Origin: Methanosarcinaceae archaeon
Lineage (GTDB): Archaea; Halobacteriota; Methanosarcinia; Methanosarcinales; Methanosarcinaceae
Assembly: GCA_028690255.1 (NCBI GenBank)
Contig: JAQVBP010000002.1
Coordinates: 18,495 to 24,713, forward strand
DNA length: 6,219 bases
Reading direction: 5' to 3'
The notes beneath the pieces were generated by a model that worked only from the letters and a program-made list of their open reading frames with translations, made no database searches and was not told the DNA's origin. Positions 1 to 5,062 of this stretch are shown here, in pieces (position 1 is the first letter of the stretch; every line of letters begins with the position of its first letter). Both the position numbers and the translations under genes were made by a program.

Positions 1-40
1 CAGAAGATTCAGAAGATTCAGAAGATTCAGAAGATTCAGA
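1..40 (+). repeat. 9-bp tandem repeat coding for an (EDS)n linker
   Basis: The unit cagaagatt occurs four times in a row without a mismatch (1-36), followed by a partial fifth copy (37-40). The array touches the window edge, so more copies may lie upstream. In frame it encodes repeated Glu-Asp-Ser, followed by an Ala/Lys/Glu stretch and then the first FAD-binding strand of GltA. It therefore sits in the link between the N-terminal Fe-S domain and the flavin domain. A unit length divisible by three keeps the frame if copy number changes. Confidence 0.9.
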
Positions 41-1028
41 GGCAAAAGCAGAAGCAGCCGGCAAGAAGGTTGCAATCGTGGGCTCGGGCCCGGCCGGGCT
101 TACCGCCGCAGCCGACCTTGCGAGACTGGGCTACAAAGTAACCATCTTCGAGTCCCTGCACAAAGCCGGAGGGGTTTTAAGTTACGGGATCCCCGAGTTC
201 AGGCTCCCGAAAGCCATCGTGCAGCAGGAAGTTGAATATATCAAAAGCCTCGGAGTCGAGTTCAAACCCAATTATATTATAGGCCGGATTAAGACTCTGG
301 ACGCCCTTTCCGAAGAGTTTGACGCAGTCTTTTTAGGGACCGGGGCGGGGCTTCCGCGTTTCATGGGTATCGAGGGCGAGAACCTTAACGGGGTCTACTC
401 CGCAAACGAGTTCCTGACCCGTGTGAACCTCATGAAGGCCTACGATCCCGAGTATGACACCCTGGTCCGAAAGGGCAAAAAGGTCGTGGTAGTGGGCGGA
501 GGCAACGTTGCAATGGATTCCGCCCGCTCGGCTCTGCGGCTCGGGGCCGAAGAGGTAAACGTCGTCTACCGCCGCGGGGAAGAGGAAATGCCTGCCCGCA
601 GGGAAGAAGTCGAACACGCCAGAGAGGAAGGCATAGTCTTCCGGCTCTTTTCAAACCCCACCCGGGTCCTGGGCGACGACAAGTTCAACGTCACCGGCAT
701 CGAGTGCATAAAAATGGAGCCTGGCGAGCCCGACGAGTCCGGCAGGAGAAGCCCTGTCCCGATCGAAGGCTCCGAGTTTACCCTTGAGGCCGATGTAGTG
801 ATAATTGCCATAGGGACTTCCCCCAACCCCATCATCTTCAAAGGTTCCGAGGGCCTTGAACAGAGCAGGCGGGGAACCGTAGTTGCCGAAGCCGGGACCG
901 GCGCAACCTCAAAGCCCGGAGTCTTTGCAGGCGGCGACGTGGTAACGGGAGCCGCAACCGTCATAAGCGCCATGGGAGCCGGCAAGAAAGCGGCAAAGGC
1001 CATTGACGAGTATCTGAAAAACAATTAA
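1..1028 (+). CDS. gltA: GltA/SudA/NfnB-type NADPH-dependent FAD oxidoreductase, 5'-truncated by the window edge
   Basis: This is the C-terminal part (about 341 residues) of the flavoprotein family that includes glutamate synthase small subunit, sulfide dehydrogenase SudA and NfnB. The reading frame is open from base 3 to the TAA at 1026-1028 and has no start inside the window. The GTG at 78 is an internal Val within the first dinucleotide fold, so it is not the start. Visible in order: an (EDS)n linker, the FAD-binding GSGPAG at nt 81-98, the family motif GGVLSYGIPEFRLPK, a second Rossmann motif GGGNVAMD for NADPH (from nt 495), YRR plus EEMPARREE typical of NADP(H) binding, and the C-terminal FAD motif GVFAGGDVVTGAATV. 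Family members carry a cysteine-rich 4Fe-4S domain before this part, which should lie upstream. In methanogens the protein may donate electrons for glutamate synthesis or act with a ferredoxin-NADP reductase subunit; the sequence cannot decide between these roles. A hairpin terminator follows directly, so this is the last gene of its transcript. Confidence 0.93.
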   Translation, partial: EDSEDSEDSEDSEAKAEAAGKKVAIVGSGPAGLTAAADLARLGYKVTIFESLHKAGGVLSYGIPEFRLPKAIVQQEVEYIKSLGVEFKPNYIIGRIKTLDALSEEFDAVFLGTGAGLPRFMGIEGENLNGVYSANEFLTRVNLMKAYDPEYDTLVRKGKKVVVVGGGNVAMDSARSALRLGAEEVNVVYRRGEEEMPARREEVEHAREEGIVFRLFSNPTRVLGDDKFNVTGIECIKMEPGEPDESGRRSPVPIEGSEFTLEADVVIIAIGTSPNPIIFKGSEGLEQSRRGTVVAEAGTGATSKPGVFAGGDVVTGAATVISAMGAGKKAAKAIDEYLKNN

Positions 1029-1051
1029 ATAGAATTTATGGATGCAAATCA

Positions 1052-1092
1052 GGGAGAAGGTATATTTTCTTTTTTCTCCCCCTCTTTTTTTT
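1052..1092 (+). terminator. Hairpin plus T-tract terminator of gltA
   Basis: A 7-bp stem is formed by GGGAGAA (1052-1058) and TTCTCCC (1074-1080), with a 15-nt T-rich loop. It is followed by ccct and a run of eight T at 1085-1092. It starts 23 bases after the gltA stop codon. Archaeal termination mainly needs the T-tract; the hairpin is supporting evidence. Confidence 0.65.
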
Positions 1093-1300
1093 GTCCGGAG
1101 CAGGAATTTTCAAAACCCGGTTTCCTGCAGGAAAAACGCTGGTTCTTTGACAGGACGCCGGATTTCTGAAAACAGACTCAAACTTAAAAGAAAGCGATTT
1201 TTTTAAATTGATAGCTGAATAATTGCCGGAAATTGGGTTCGATTCGTAAAAATGAAGGCCTGATCGAGGTTGGGAAGTGTACATCTCAAAACCGGGCCGT

Positions 1301-1473
1301 GGCGTTGAAGGGCCGGCAACCTTGAAAAACATATAATATATATTTCGTGGGGCGTGTAGAAAAGCCTTTTGAGTCGCCTGGTCCGGATTTGTGGACTGAA
1401 TTTTTGTTTTACCGGGATGGGTTGATTGCTGCATTTTGGAAACTCGGGCCCTCAACGGCCGACGCAGGAGGCC
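1301..1473. repeat. Copy A of a ~160-170 bp duplicated element with imperfect inverted ends
   Basis: Copy A matches copy B (1696-1869) at an offset of 392-396 bases. Conserved blocks in order: CAACCTTGAAAAACATA at 1317-1333 (17/17 identical), ATATATTT at 1338-1345, a 23-base block at 1364-1386 (20/23), TTTTTGTTTT at 1401-1410, and a GC-rich block CGGGCC.TCAA.GGCCGACG at 1445-1464. The 18 bases between the TATA-like run and the 1364 block are diverged in sequence but kept in length. The ends are imperfect inverted repeats: GGCGTTGAAGGGCCGG at 1301-1316 is close to the reverse complement of 1445-1460. Homology between copies runs about 13 bases past the right inverted end. No open frame for a transposase is inside. 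Confidence 0.7.
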
Positions 1474-1596
1474 GGGCGTTTCAAAAATGATGTGAAATAA
1501 ATGCATACTTTTTCAACGCCTTTTTTGAGAGGTATTGGATCTTTCAGCATTTCCCGCAGGGTTTCTGTGAACTCGTTTTTATGTGTGTCGTCCCGA

Positions 1597-1663
1597 AAAG
1601 GCCGGTCAGCAAGCTGACCGGTGAGAGCGCCGTCTCTCTCTTTCGAAATCATGCCCGATTTCC
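1597..1663 (-). other. Cluster of three hairpins, possible structured RNA
   Basis: Three stem-loops stand side by side: CCGGTCAGC/GCTGACCGG (1602-1610 with 1613-1621, perfect), GAGAG/CTCTC (1623-1627 with 1634-1638) and GAAATC/GATTTC (1645-1650 with 1657-1662). Read on the minus strand, the strongest hairpin comes last and is followed by CCTTTT, which resembles a terminator. A TATA-like stretch in copy B of the duplicated element (about 1730-1738 on the minus strand) would place a start near 1711, giving an RNA of about 115 nt. The strand is inferred from this arrangement only, and no known RNA family was recognised. Confidence 0.25.
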
Positions 1664-1695
1664 GTGTATCTGGATTGATTTGTGAACTACCGCTC

Positions 1696-1869
1696 GGCCA
1701 AAGCCCGACAACCTTGAAAAACATAAAACATATATTTGACCTGTCTTGACGAAATGTCTTTGGAGTCGCCAGGTCCGGTTTTTTGAGCTGGATCTTTTTG
1801 TTTTGCCGGAGTGGGTTTGGTTGACACGGTTCAGAAAACCCGGGCCTTCAATGGCCGACGAAGGAGTCC
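1696..1869. repeat. Copy B of the duplicated element
   Basis: The blocks of copy A recur in the same order and almost the same spacing: the identical 17-mer at 1709-1725, ATATATTT at 1730-1737, the 23-base block at 1756-1778, TTTTTGTTTT at 1795-1804 and the GC-rich block at 1841-1860. The inverted ends are weaker on the left: GGCCAAAGCCCG (1696-1707) against the reverse complement of 1841-1856, GGCCATTGAAGGCCCG, with a 4-base gap. Orientation is the same as copy A, so the pair is a direct, diverged duplication with about 220 bases of unrelated sequence between. Confidence 0.7.
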
Positions 1870-1948
1870 GTTGAGTAAGTTGGAATCTGAGGAATCGAAT
1901 TCAAACCCGGCCTTGCGTTCTCAAAGGCCATGCATAATGGCTGGAATT

Positions 1949-2179
1949 TCAGAACCATTTCAAGATATATTTCAGGCCCATAAGCAAAATAGCAATCACA
2001 ACGAGGACCCAGACCAGGGGCACTATAAGCCTTAGCAGGAAATACAGGACAACGGCCAGCAAAATTACCTTCAGGAGAGAAATTCTTCCTCCCGAAGCGC
2101 TCTGGAAAATCGGCTGCCGGACTCTATTTGAATAATTTCCAAAACTTCCCGACCTGCTCTTCCCTCTTCCCCGACTCAT
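1949..2179 (-). CDS. Small basic, two-helix membrane protein of unknown function
   Basis: A 76-residue protein if read from the ATG at 2179. A GTG nine bases upstream (2188) is also in frame but follows a T-rich run with no ribosome-binding site, so the ATG is preferred; the ATG has only a weak site (GTGGTT). Residues 1-34 are polar and rich in Arg, Ser and Gly (RGRGKSRSGS near the N-terminus). Residues 35-75 are strongly hydrophobic and read as two transmembrane helices (about 35-49 and 51-69) broken by Arg50 and Pro54, ending KYILKWF. The positive N-terminus suggests it stays in the cytoplasm. I do not recognise the family. It lies 79 bases downstream of tRNA-Arg on the same strand, and a hairpin in between may separate the transcripts. 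The clear polar/hydrophobic division makes it more believable than the overlapping plus-strand frame. Confidence 0.6.
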   Translation of the reverse strand: MSRGRGKSRSGSFGNYSNRVRQPIFQSASGGRISLLKVILLAVVLYFLLRLIVPLVWVLVVIAILLMGLKYILKWF

Positions 2180-2214
2180 AGTAACCACAAAAAAGAATAA
2201 AATTTCAAAACGAA

Positions 2215-2246
2215 AATTAAATGCCAGGGCCTGAAAAACCCTGACA
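2215..2246 (-). terminator. Hairpin downstream of tRNA-Arg
   Basis: On the minus strand TGTCAGGG (2246-2239) pairs with CCCTGGCA (2229-2222), giving 8 bp with one U-G pair and a 9-nt loop. TTTAATTTTCG follows. It begins 12 bases after the tRNA 3' end, so it may end the tRNA transcript or separate it from the small membrane-protein gene. Confidence 0.45.
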
Positions 2247-2258
2247 TTTTTTAAACAG

Positions 2259-2330
2259 CAGGCCCGCTGGGAATCGAACCCAGGTTCGGAGCTCCGGAGG
2301 CTCCAGTGATATCCACTACACCACGGGCCT
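2259..2330 (-). tRNA. tRNA-Arg (anticodon CCG)
   Basis: A full 72-nt cloverleaf reads on the minus strand. The acceptor stem is AGGCCCG with CGGGCCT (7 bp), the D arm is GTGT..TCAC with loop AGTGGATA, the anticodon stem is GGAGC/GCTCC around loop CTCCGGA, the variable loop is 4 nt, and the T arm is CTGGG-TTCGAAT-CCCAG. The loop places CCG at positions 34-36, which reads the Arg codon CGG. The discriminator base is G, and CCA is not encoded (the DNA continues CTGTTT). No intron is present in the anticodon loop. Confidence 0.96.
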
Positions 2331-2397
2331 TCATTAAGACAGAAGGCAGAATACAGAAGGCTTTCCGGACTGGCTGGCTGTTAATAGTGCGAAGTAG

Positions 2398-2405
2398 CTT
2401 ATAAA
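2398..2405 (-). promoter_or_regulatory. Probable TATA box for tRNA-Arg
   Basis: TTTATAAG reads on the minus strand, preceded by an A-rich stretch (GGATTAAG). The usual archaeal spacing of about 25 bases puts the start near 2375, giving a pre-tRNA leader of about 45 nt. The leader region holds a short direct repeat, cagaagg at 2340-2346 and 2354-2360. Confidence 0.4.
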
Positions 2406-2563
2406 CTTAATCCTTCAATCAGGCCCAATTCCGGCTTTTTCCTCCAACTGCATAAAATGTTGTACACATGAAAAAAGAAAATTTAAAAAACATTTTCAGG
2501 GGACGTTTATAATATATTTTTATGAATGGTTAAACAGTGCCGTGTCAGGCCGCAAAAACTGCT

Positions 2564-3103
2564 TTACTCCCCCCAGCCCTTCCCGAATTTTTCCTCAAAC
2601 ACAAGTTCCTTAAGCTCTTTTCTCGGGGAAGTTCTCTCCTTCGGGACCGGCTCTCCTGTAGCAAGCACGGCCATCAGCTCAAAGCTTTCCGGGCATTCGA
2701 GAATCGAGTTCACTTTTTCGGCCTGCTTCAGGATTTCCCCGAGCCAGACAGCTCCAAGGCCCAGTTCGCAAATAGCGAGGAGCATGTTCTGGATCGAGGC
2801 CCCTGCTGCCAGGACGTCTTTTGTATGGGAGTAGGAATGTTCCGTGTCCAGGTAAACTGCTATCAGGAGAGGGGCTCCTGCGACCACTTTCGTGTAATGA
2901 GTACATTCCGAGAGTTTCAGGATTGTCTCGGGTTCCCGGATTACGATAAAACGCCAGGGCTGGTTGTTCAGACCCGAGGGGGCCCAGCGGCCTGCTTCGA
3001 GAATGGTTTCTATTTTTTCCCTGCTTACCGGGGTTCCCGTGAATTCCCGGACGCTCCTTCTTGACAGTATGGTATCGATTACTCTGTGATTATTATCCTT
3101 CAA
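2564..3103 (-). CDS. Nitroreductase-family FMN-dependent oxidoreductase
   Basis: A 179-residue single-domain protein of the nitroreductase superfamily; length is normal for the short members. Members are usually homodimers that bind FMN at the dimer interface and reduce nitro groups, quinones or flavins with NAD(P)H. The true substrate cannot be read from sequence. Visible signatures are RRSVREF at residues 15-21 (FMN phosphate contact), APSGLNNQPWRF at 41-52 (flavin and active-site loop), GASIQNMLLA at 101-110 (helix along the flavin), GAVWLGE at 117-123 and LATGEPVPKERTSPRK at 147-162 (C-terminal FMN-binding region). There is no signal peptide, so it acts in the cytoplasm. The start is TTG at 3103, supported by GAAGGTGGG four bases upstream and by the family N-terminus, whose RRSVR motif falls about 15 residues in. 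It stands alone between the tRNA and a divergent surface-protein gene. A dyad just upstream of the start may be an operator. Confidence 0.92.
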   Translation of the reverse strand: MKDNNHRVIDTILSRRSVREFTGTPVSREKIETILEAGRWAPSGLNNQPWRFIVIREPETILKLSECTHYTKVVAGAPLLIAVYLDTEHSYSHTKDVLAAGASIQNMLLAICELGLGAVWLGEILKQAEKVNSILECPESFELMAVLATGEPVPKERTSPRKELKELVFEEKFGKGWGE

Positions 3104-3106
3104 TAT

Positions 3107-3115
3107 CCCACCTTC
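3107..3115 (-). promoter_or_regulatory. Ribosome-binding site that fixes a TTG start
   Basis: GAAGGTGGG on the minus strand ends three bases before the TTG at 3103. GGTGG is complementary to the archaeal 16S rRNA 3' end. No in-frame ATG or GTG near the N-terminus could serve without losing the RRSVR motif. Confidence 0.6.
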
Positions 3116-3121
3116 AGTTTG

Positions 3122-3139
3122 AGACCTAATTTCAGGTCT
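3122..3139. promoter_or_regulatory. Perfect 6+6 dyad, candidate operator of the nitroreductase gene
   Basis: AGACCT (3122-3127) and AGGTCT (3134-3139) form a perfect inverted repeat with a 6-base spacer, centred about 28 bases upstream of the TTG start. A TATA-like CATTATACG on the minus strand (3159-3167) would put the transcription start at about 3138, so the dyad would sit on the start site, where a repressor would block transcription. The promoter and the regulator are both inferred. Confidence 0.3.
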
Positions 3140-3316
3140 GCTCTAATGTCATGTCATGCGTATAATGTCGTATCGAATCAATTACAATAGTTCGTAATTA
3201 TTCAACACCTGATTGTTGACGCGACACTAATATGATTATCCCTGTTTTTTTCTATAATTGAACTTTAAAAACGATCTAATTTGAAATTTCTCTATATTTA
3301 TTTTTATGCACATCTT

Positions 3317-3332
3317 AAAAAATGTTTATATG
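3317..3332 (+). promoter_or_regulatory. Candidate BRE/TATA promoter for the propeller gene
   Basis: AAAAAATGTTTATATG has an A-rich BRE-like part followed by TTTATATG, a good match to the archaeal TATA consensus. Transcription would begin near 3353 and leave a leader of about 90 nt before the ATG at 3443. Confidence 0.4.
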
Positions 3333-3389
3333 CCTGCATTACAAAACATACTCTTTAATTCTAATTTTTTAAACATGTGGGGTTTATTC

Positions 3390-3397
3390 TATATAAA
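3390..3397 (+). promoter_or_regulatory. Second TATA candidate, close to the propeller gene
   Basis: TATATAAA would place a start near 3419 and give a leader of about 24 nt. Its upstream flank (ggggtttattc) is a poorer BRE than the one at 3317, but the spacing to the gene is tighter. Either or both may be used. Confidence 0.35.
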
Positions 3398-3442
3398 TAT
3401 TAAATTGAATAATCGGCGAATTTATTCAAAGAGTGTGGTCCT

Positions 3443-4969
3443 ATGAATAAATATTCAAACTTAAGTTTTTTTGCTCTAACTCTTATATTTTTAGTTGCTC
3501 TTGCAGTACATGTAGCCGGAGCCAGTGATGAAAATCGGTTGGTCACTTCAGAAAAATACTCTGCTAATGACCATTTCAGGCATTTGAATCAGGTCAGGGC
3601 ATCTTCGGCGGGCAATGCCATACTTTCAGAGAGCAAAGAATTGTTTTCGGAAAACAAAAAATTAGTTTCGGGAACTGAAGAATTAGCAGGTGGAGAGTTA
3701 ACAATAACACCTATCTGCATGAGCCGGGCAGATCAGGATTGGCCCTGGATTTCCGGTGACAAAATAGTCTGGCAGGATAACCGTTCAGGAAACTGGGACA
3801 TCCATATGTACGACCTGCCCACCGGGACAGAATCAGTAATTAGTAATAGTTATTTCGGTGAATTTTTTCCCTCTATCTCCGGCAACAAAATCGTCTGGGG
3901 AGTTTACAGTGGGGACGATACGGATATTTACATGTACGATCTTGAAACGGGGATCAAAACAGCTATCTGCACAGCTCCTTATGGCCAGTACATGCCTTCG
4001 ATTTCAGGCGACAAAATAGTCTGGCAGGATTTCCGGAACGGGGGCGACTACTCGGACATCTACATGTATGATCTAAAAACAGGGGTAGAATCCGCGATTT
4101 GCACAGCTTCCGGTGACCAGGGTGGACAGGTAATTTCCGGCAACAGGATTGTCTGGGAAGATTACAGGAATGGGGGCGACTATGCTGACATTTACATGTA
4201 TGATCTCGAAACCGGGACTGAAACCGCAATCAGCACAGCTTCTAATAGCCAGTGGTGGCCTTCGATTTCCGGGGACAAAATTGTCTGGCAGGATTATCGA
4301 AATGGGGGCCATTATGCTGACATCTACATGTATGATCTCGCAACCGGGAAAGAAAGAGCAATCTGCACAGCTTCTTATGACCAGTGGTGGCCTTCGATTT
4401 CCGGCGATAAAATTGTCTGGCAGGATTGGAGACACGAAGACGGAGACATCTACATGTATGACCTCTCAACCGGGACTGAAACCGCAATTTGCCTTTATGC
4501 TTGTGAGCAGTCCAGACCCATAATATCCGGCAACAGAATTGTCTGGGTAGACTGGGAGTACGGAGACGGAGACATCTACATGTGTGAACTGGCTTTTGGT
4601 CCTGTAGCTGATTTCTCTGCATCTCCCATCTCAGGCCCTGCTCCCTTAACCGTGTCCTTTACTGATTTGTCAAGCGGAGCCATTTACTGGGACTGGGACT
4701 TTGACGGGGACGGTGAGACTGATTCAACGATCCAGACCCCTACCCACAAATACACAGAACCCGGAACATACACAGTAAGCCTGACCGTGAGTGATGGAAG
4801 CTGCACTGATATGGCTGAGGAATACATTACTGTCCTGGAACCCCCCACCACCTGGTTGCCCTGGAGCCATCCCGACTCGGACGGAGGCCGCAGGATCACA
4901 ACACAGGAACTTCAGGTAGTTATCTCCTGCTGGCTGAACGATCTGGAGGCTCCTGAATATCAGTTTTGA
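3443..4969 (+). CDS. Exported seven-repeat beta-propeller protein with PKD domain and dockerin-like tail
   Basis: A 508-residue secreted or surface protein. Residues 1-27 look like a signal peptide (Lys3, hydrophobic stretch about 8-22, then VAGAS). Residues 28-90 are a polar spacer rich in Ser, Glu and Lys. Seven repeats follow, with ISG[DN][KR]IVW starting at residues 103, 145, 187, 231, 275, 319 and 361 (period 42-44), each with a DIYMYDL-type motif before TGTETAI; this is the TolB/WD40-like propeller repeat. The N-terminal strand ELTITPIC resembles the last strand of a repeat, and repeat 7 lacks that strand, so it probably closes a seven-bladed ring. A PKD domain spans about 387-464 (PVADFSASP, WDWDFDGDG, HKYTEPGTYTVSLTV). 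The end, residues 478-501, resembles half of a dockerin or EF-hand (DSDGGRRITTQELQVVISCWL); the second half is missing. Such proteins are common on Methanosarcina cell surfaces, where they are thought to mediate adhesion or envelope functions; ligand unknown. No anchor is visible. The ATG start has only a weak ribosome-binding site. Confidence 0.88.
   Translation: MNKYSNLSFFALTLIFLVALAVHVAGASDENRLVTSEKYSANDHFRHLNQVRASSAGNAILSESKELFSENKKLVSGTEELAGGELTITPICMSRADQDWPWISGDKIVWQDNRSGNWDIHMYDLPTGTESVISNSYFGEFFPSISGNKIVWGVYSGDDTDIYMYDLETGIKTAICTAPYGQYMPSISGDKIVWQDFRNGGDYSDIYMYDLKTGVESAICTASGDQGGQVISGNRIVWEDYRNGGDYADIYMYDLETGTETAISTASNSQWWPSISGDKIVWQDYRNGGHYADIYMYDLATGKERAICTASYDQWWPSISGDKIVWQDWRHEDGDIYMYDLSTGTETAICLYACEQSRPIISGNRIVWVDWEYGDGDIYMCELAFGPVADFSASPISGPAPLTVSFTDLSSGAIYWDWDFDGDGETDSTIQTPTHKYTEPGTYTVSLTVSDGSCTDMAEEYITVLEPPTTWLPWSHPDSDGGRRITTQELQVVISCWLNDLEAPEYQF
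3749..4591 (+). repeat. Seven in-frame 126-132 bp repeats encoding propeller blades
   Basis: Blade starts fall at 3749, 3875, 4001, 4133, 4265, 4397 and 4523. DNA identity is highest among units 3 to 6, which share long stretches such as gacaaaatagtctggcag and catctacatgtatgat with few changes, whereas units 1, 2 and 7 are more diverged. The pattern suggests recent internal duplication or gene conversion in the middle of the array. Units 3, 4 and 5 carry an extra loop RNGG(D/H)Y absent from units 1, 2, 6 and 7. Confidence 0.85.
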
Positions 4970-5062
4970 GGCCTGTAAAAACAAAACCTGCAAAAAAACA
5001 GCTTCTCCAAAAAGAAAAAAGATCCTCGAAGAAAATGAAAAAAAGTATAATCAAAAATGAGA

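Larger units (their letters stand above)
1093..1948. other. Gene-poor spacer with duplicated element and hairpins
   Basis: No frame in these 856 bases gives a protein I recognise, and none has a well-placed ribosome-binding site. It holds a perfect 14-bp palindrome TTTCCTGCAGGAAA at 1121-1134, two diverged copies of one element (1301-1473 and 1696-1869), three consecutive hairpins between them (1602-1662), and a possible further partial copy of the element's left flank at 1901-1929, which resembles 1286-1314. Several minus-strand frames stay open because GC-rich blocks lack stops, not because of visible coding signals. It could be a site of repeat accumulation or hold small RNAs. Confidence 0.6.
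3104..3442. other. AT-rich divergent intergenic region
   Basis: These 339 bases separate the minus-strand nitroreductase from the plus-strand propeller gene. Besides the 3122-3139 dyad there are two more short dyads: AATTAC/GTAATT (3180-3185 with 3194-3199) and TCAACA/TGTTGA (3202-3207 with 3214-3219). Direct repeats atgtc-atgtc (3146-3155) and cgtat (3159-3163, 3169-3173) lie near the nitroreductase promoter candidate. From 3230 onwards the sequence is very AT-rich and holds two TATA candidates for the propeller gene. No short gene was found. Confidence 0.6.

Noticed and set aside
1..40. CRISPR or other spaced repeat array
   Set aside because: The units are contiguous without spacers and keep the reading frame of gltA.
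78..80. GTG as the start of gltA
   Set aside because: It is the Val inside VAIVGSGPAG, the first FAD-binding strand. The frame is open upstream to the window edge and the family has an extra N-terminal domain.
1486..1500. C/D-box guide RNA suggested by ATGATGTGA
   Set aside because: No D box (CTGA) or internal C'/D' boxes at suitable spacing follow.
1036..1506. 156-residue minus-strand frame
   Set aside because: It spans the gltA terminator and all of repeat copy A, has no ribosome-binding site or recognisable domain, and its composition changes along its length.
1452..1724. 90-residue minus-strand frame beginning MFFKVVG
   Set aside because: It starts inside repeat copy B and ends in copy A, with the hairpin cluster in between. 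No ribosome-binding site lies near the ATG, and the TATA-like block sits just upstream so a transcript would start inside it. The stretch TLREMLKDPIPLKKGVEK looks protein-like, so it is not excluded, only unsupported.
1811..2035. 74-residue plus-strand frame
   Set aside because: It begins in repeat copy B and runs antisense into the small membrane-protein gene; its composition is not protein-like.
2186..2188. GTG as the start of the small membrane protein
   Set aside because: It is preceded by a T-rich run without a ribosome-binding site; the ATG at 2179 is nine bases downstream in the same frame and more usual.
2526..3064. Two plus-strand frames of 102 and 175 residues
   Set aside because: Both lie antisense to the nitroreductase, which has clear family motifs in its own frame.
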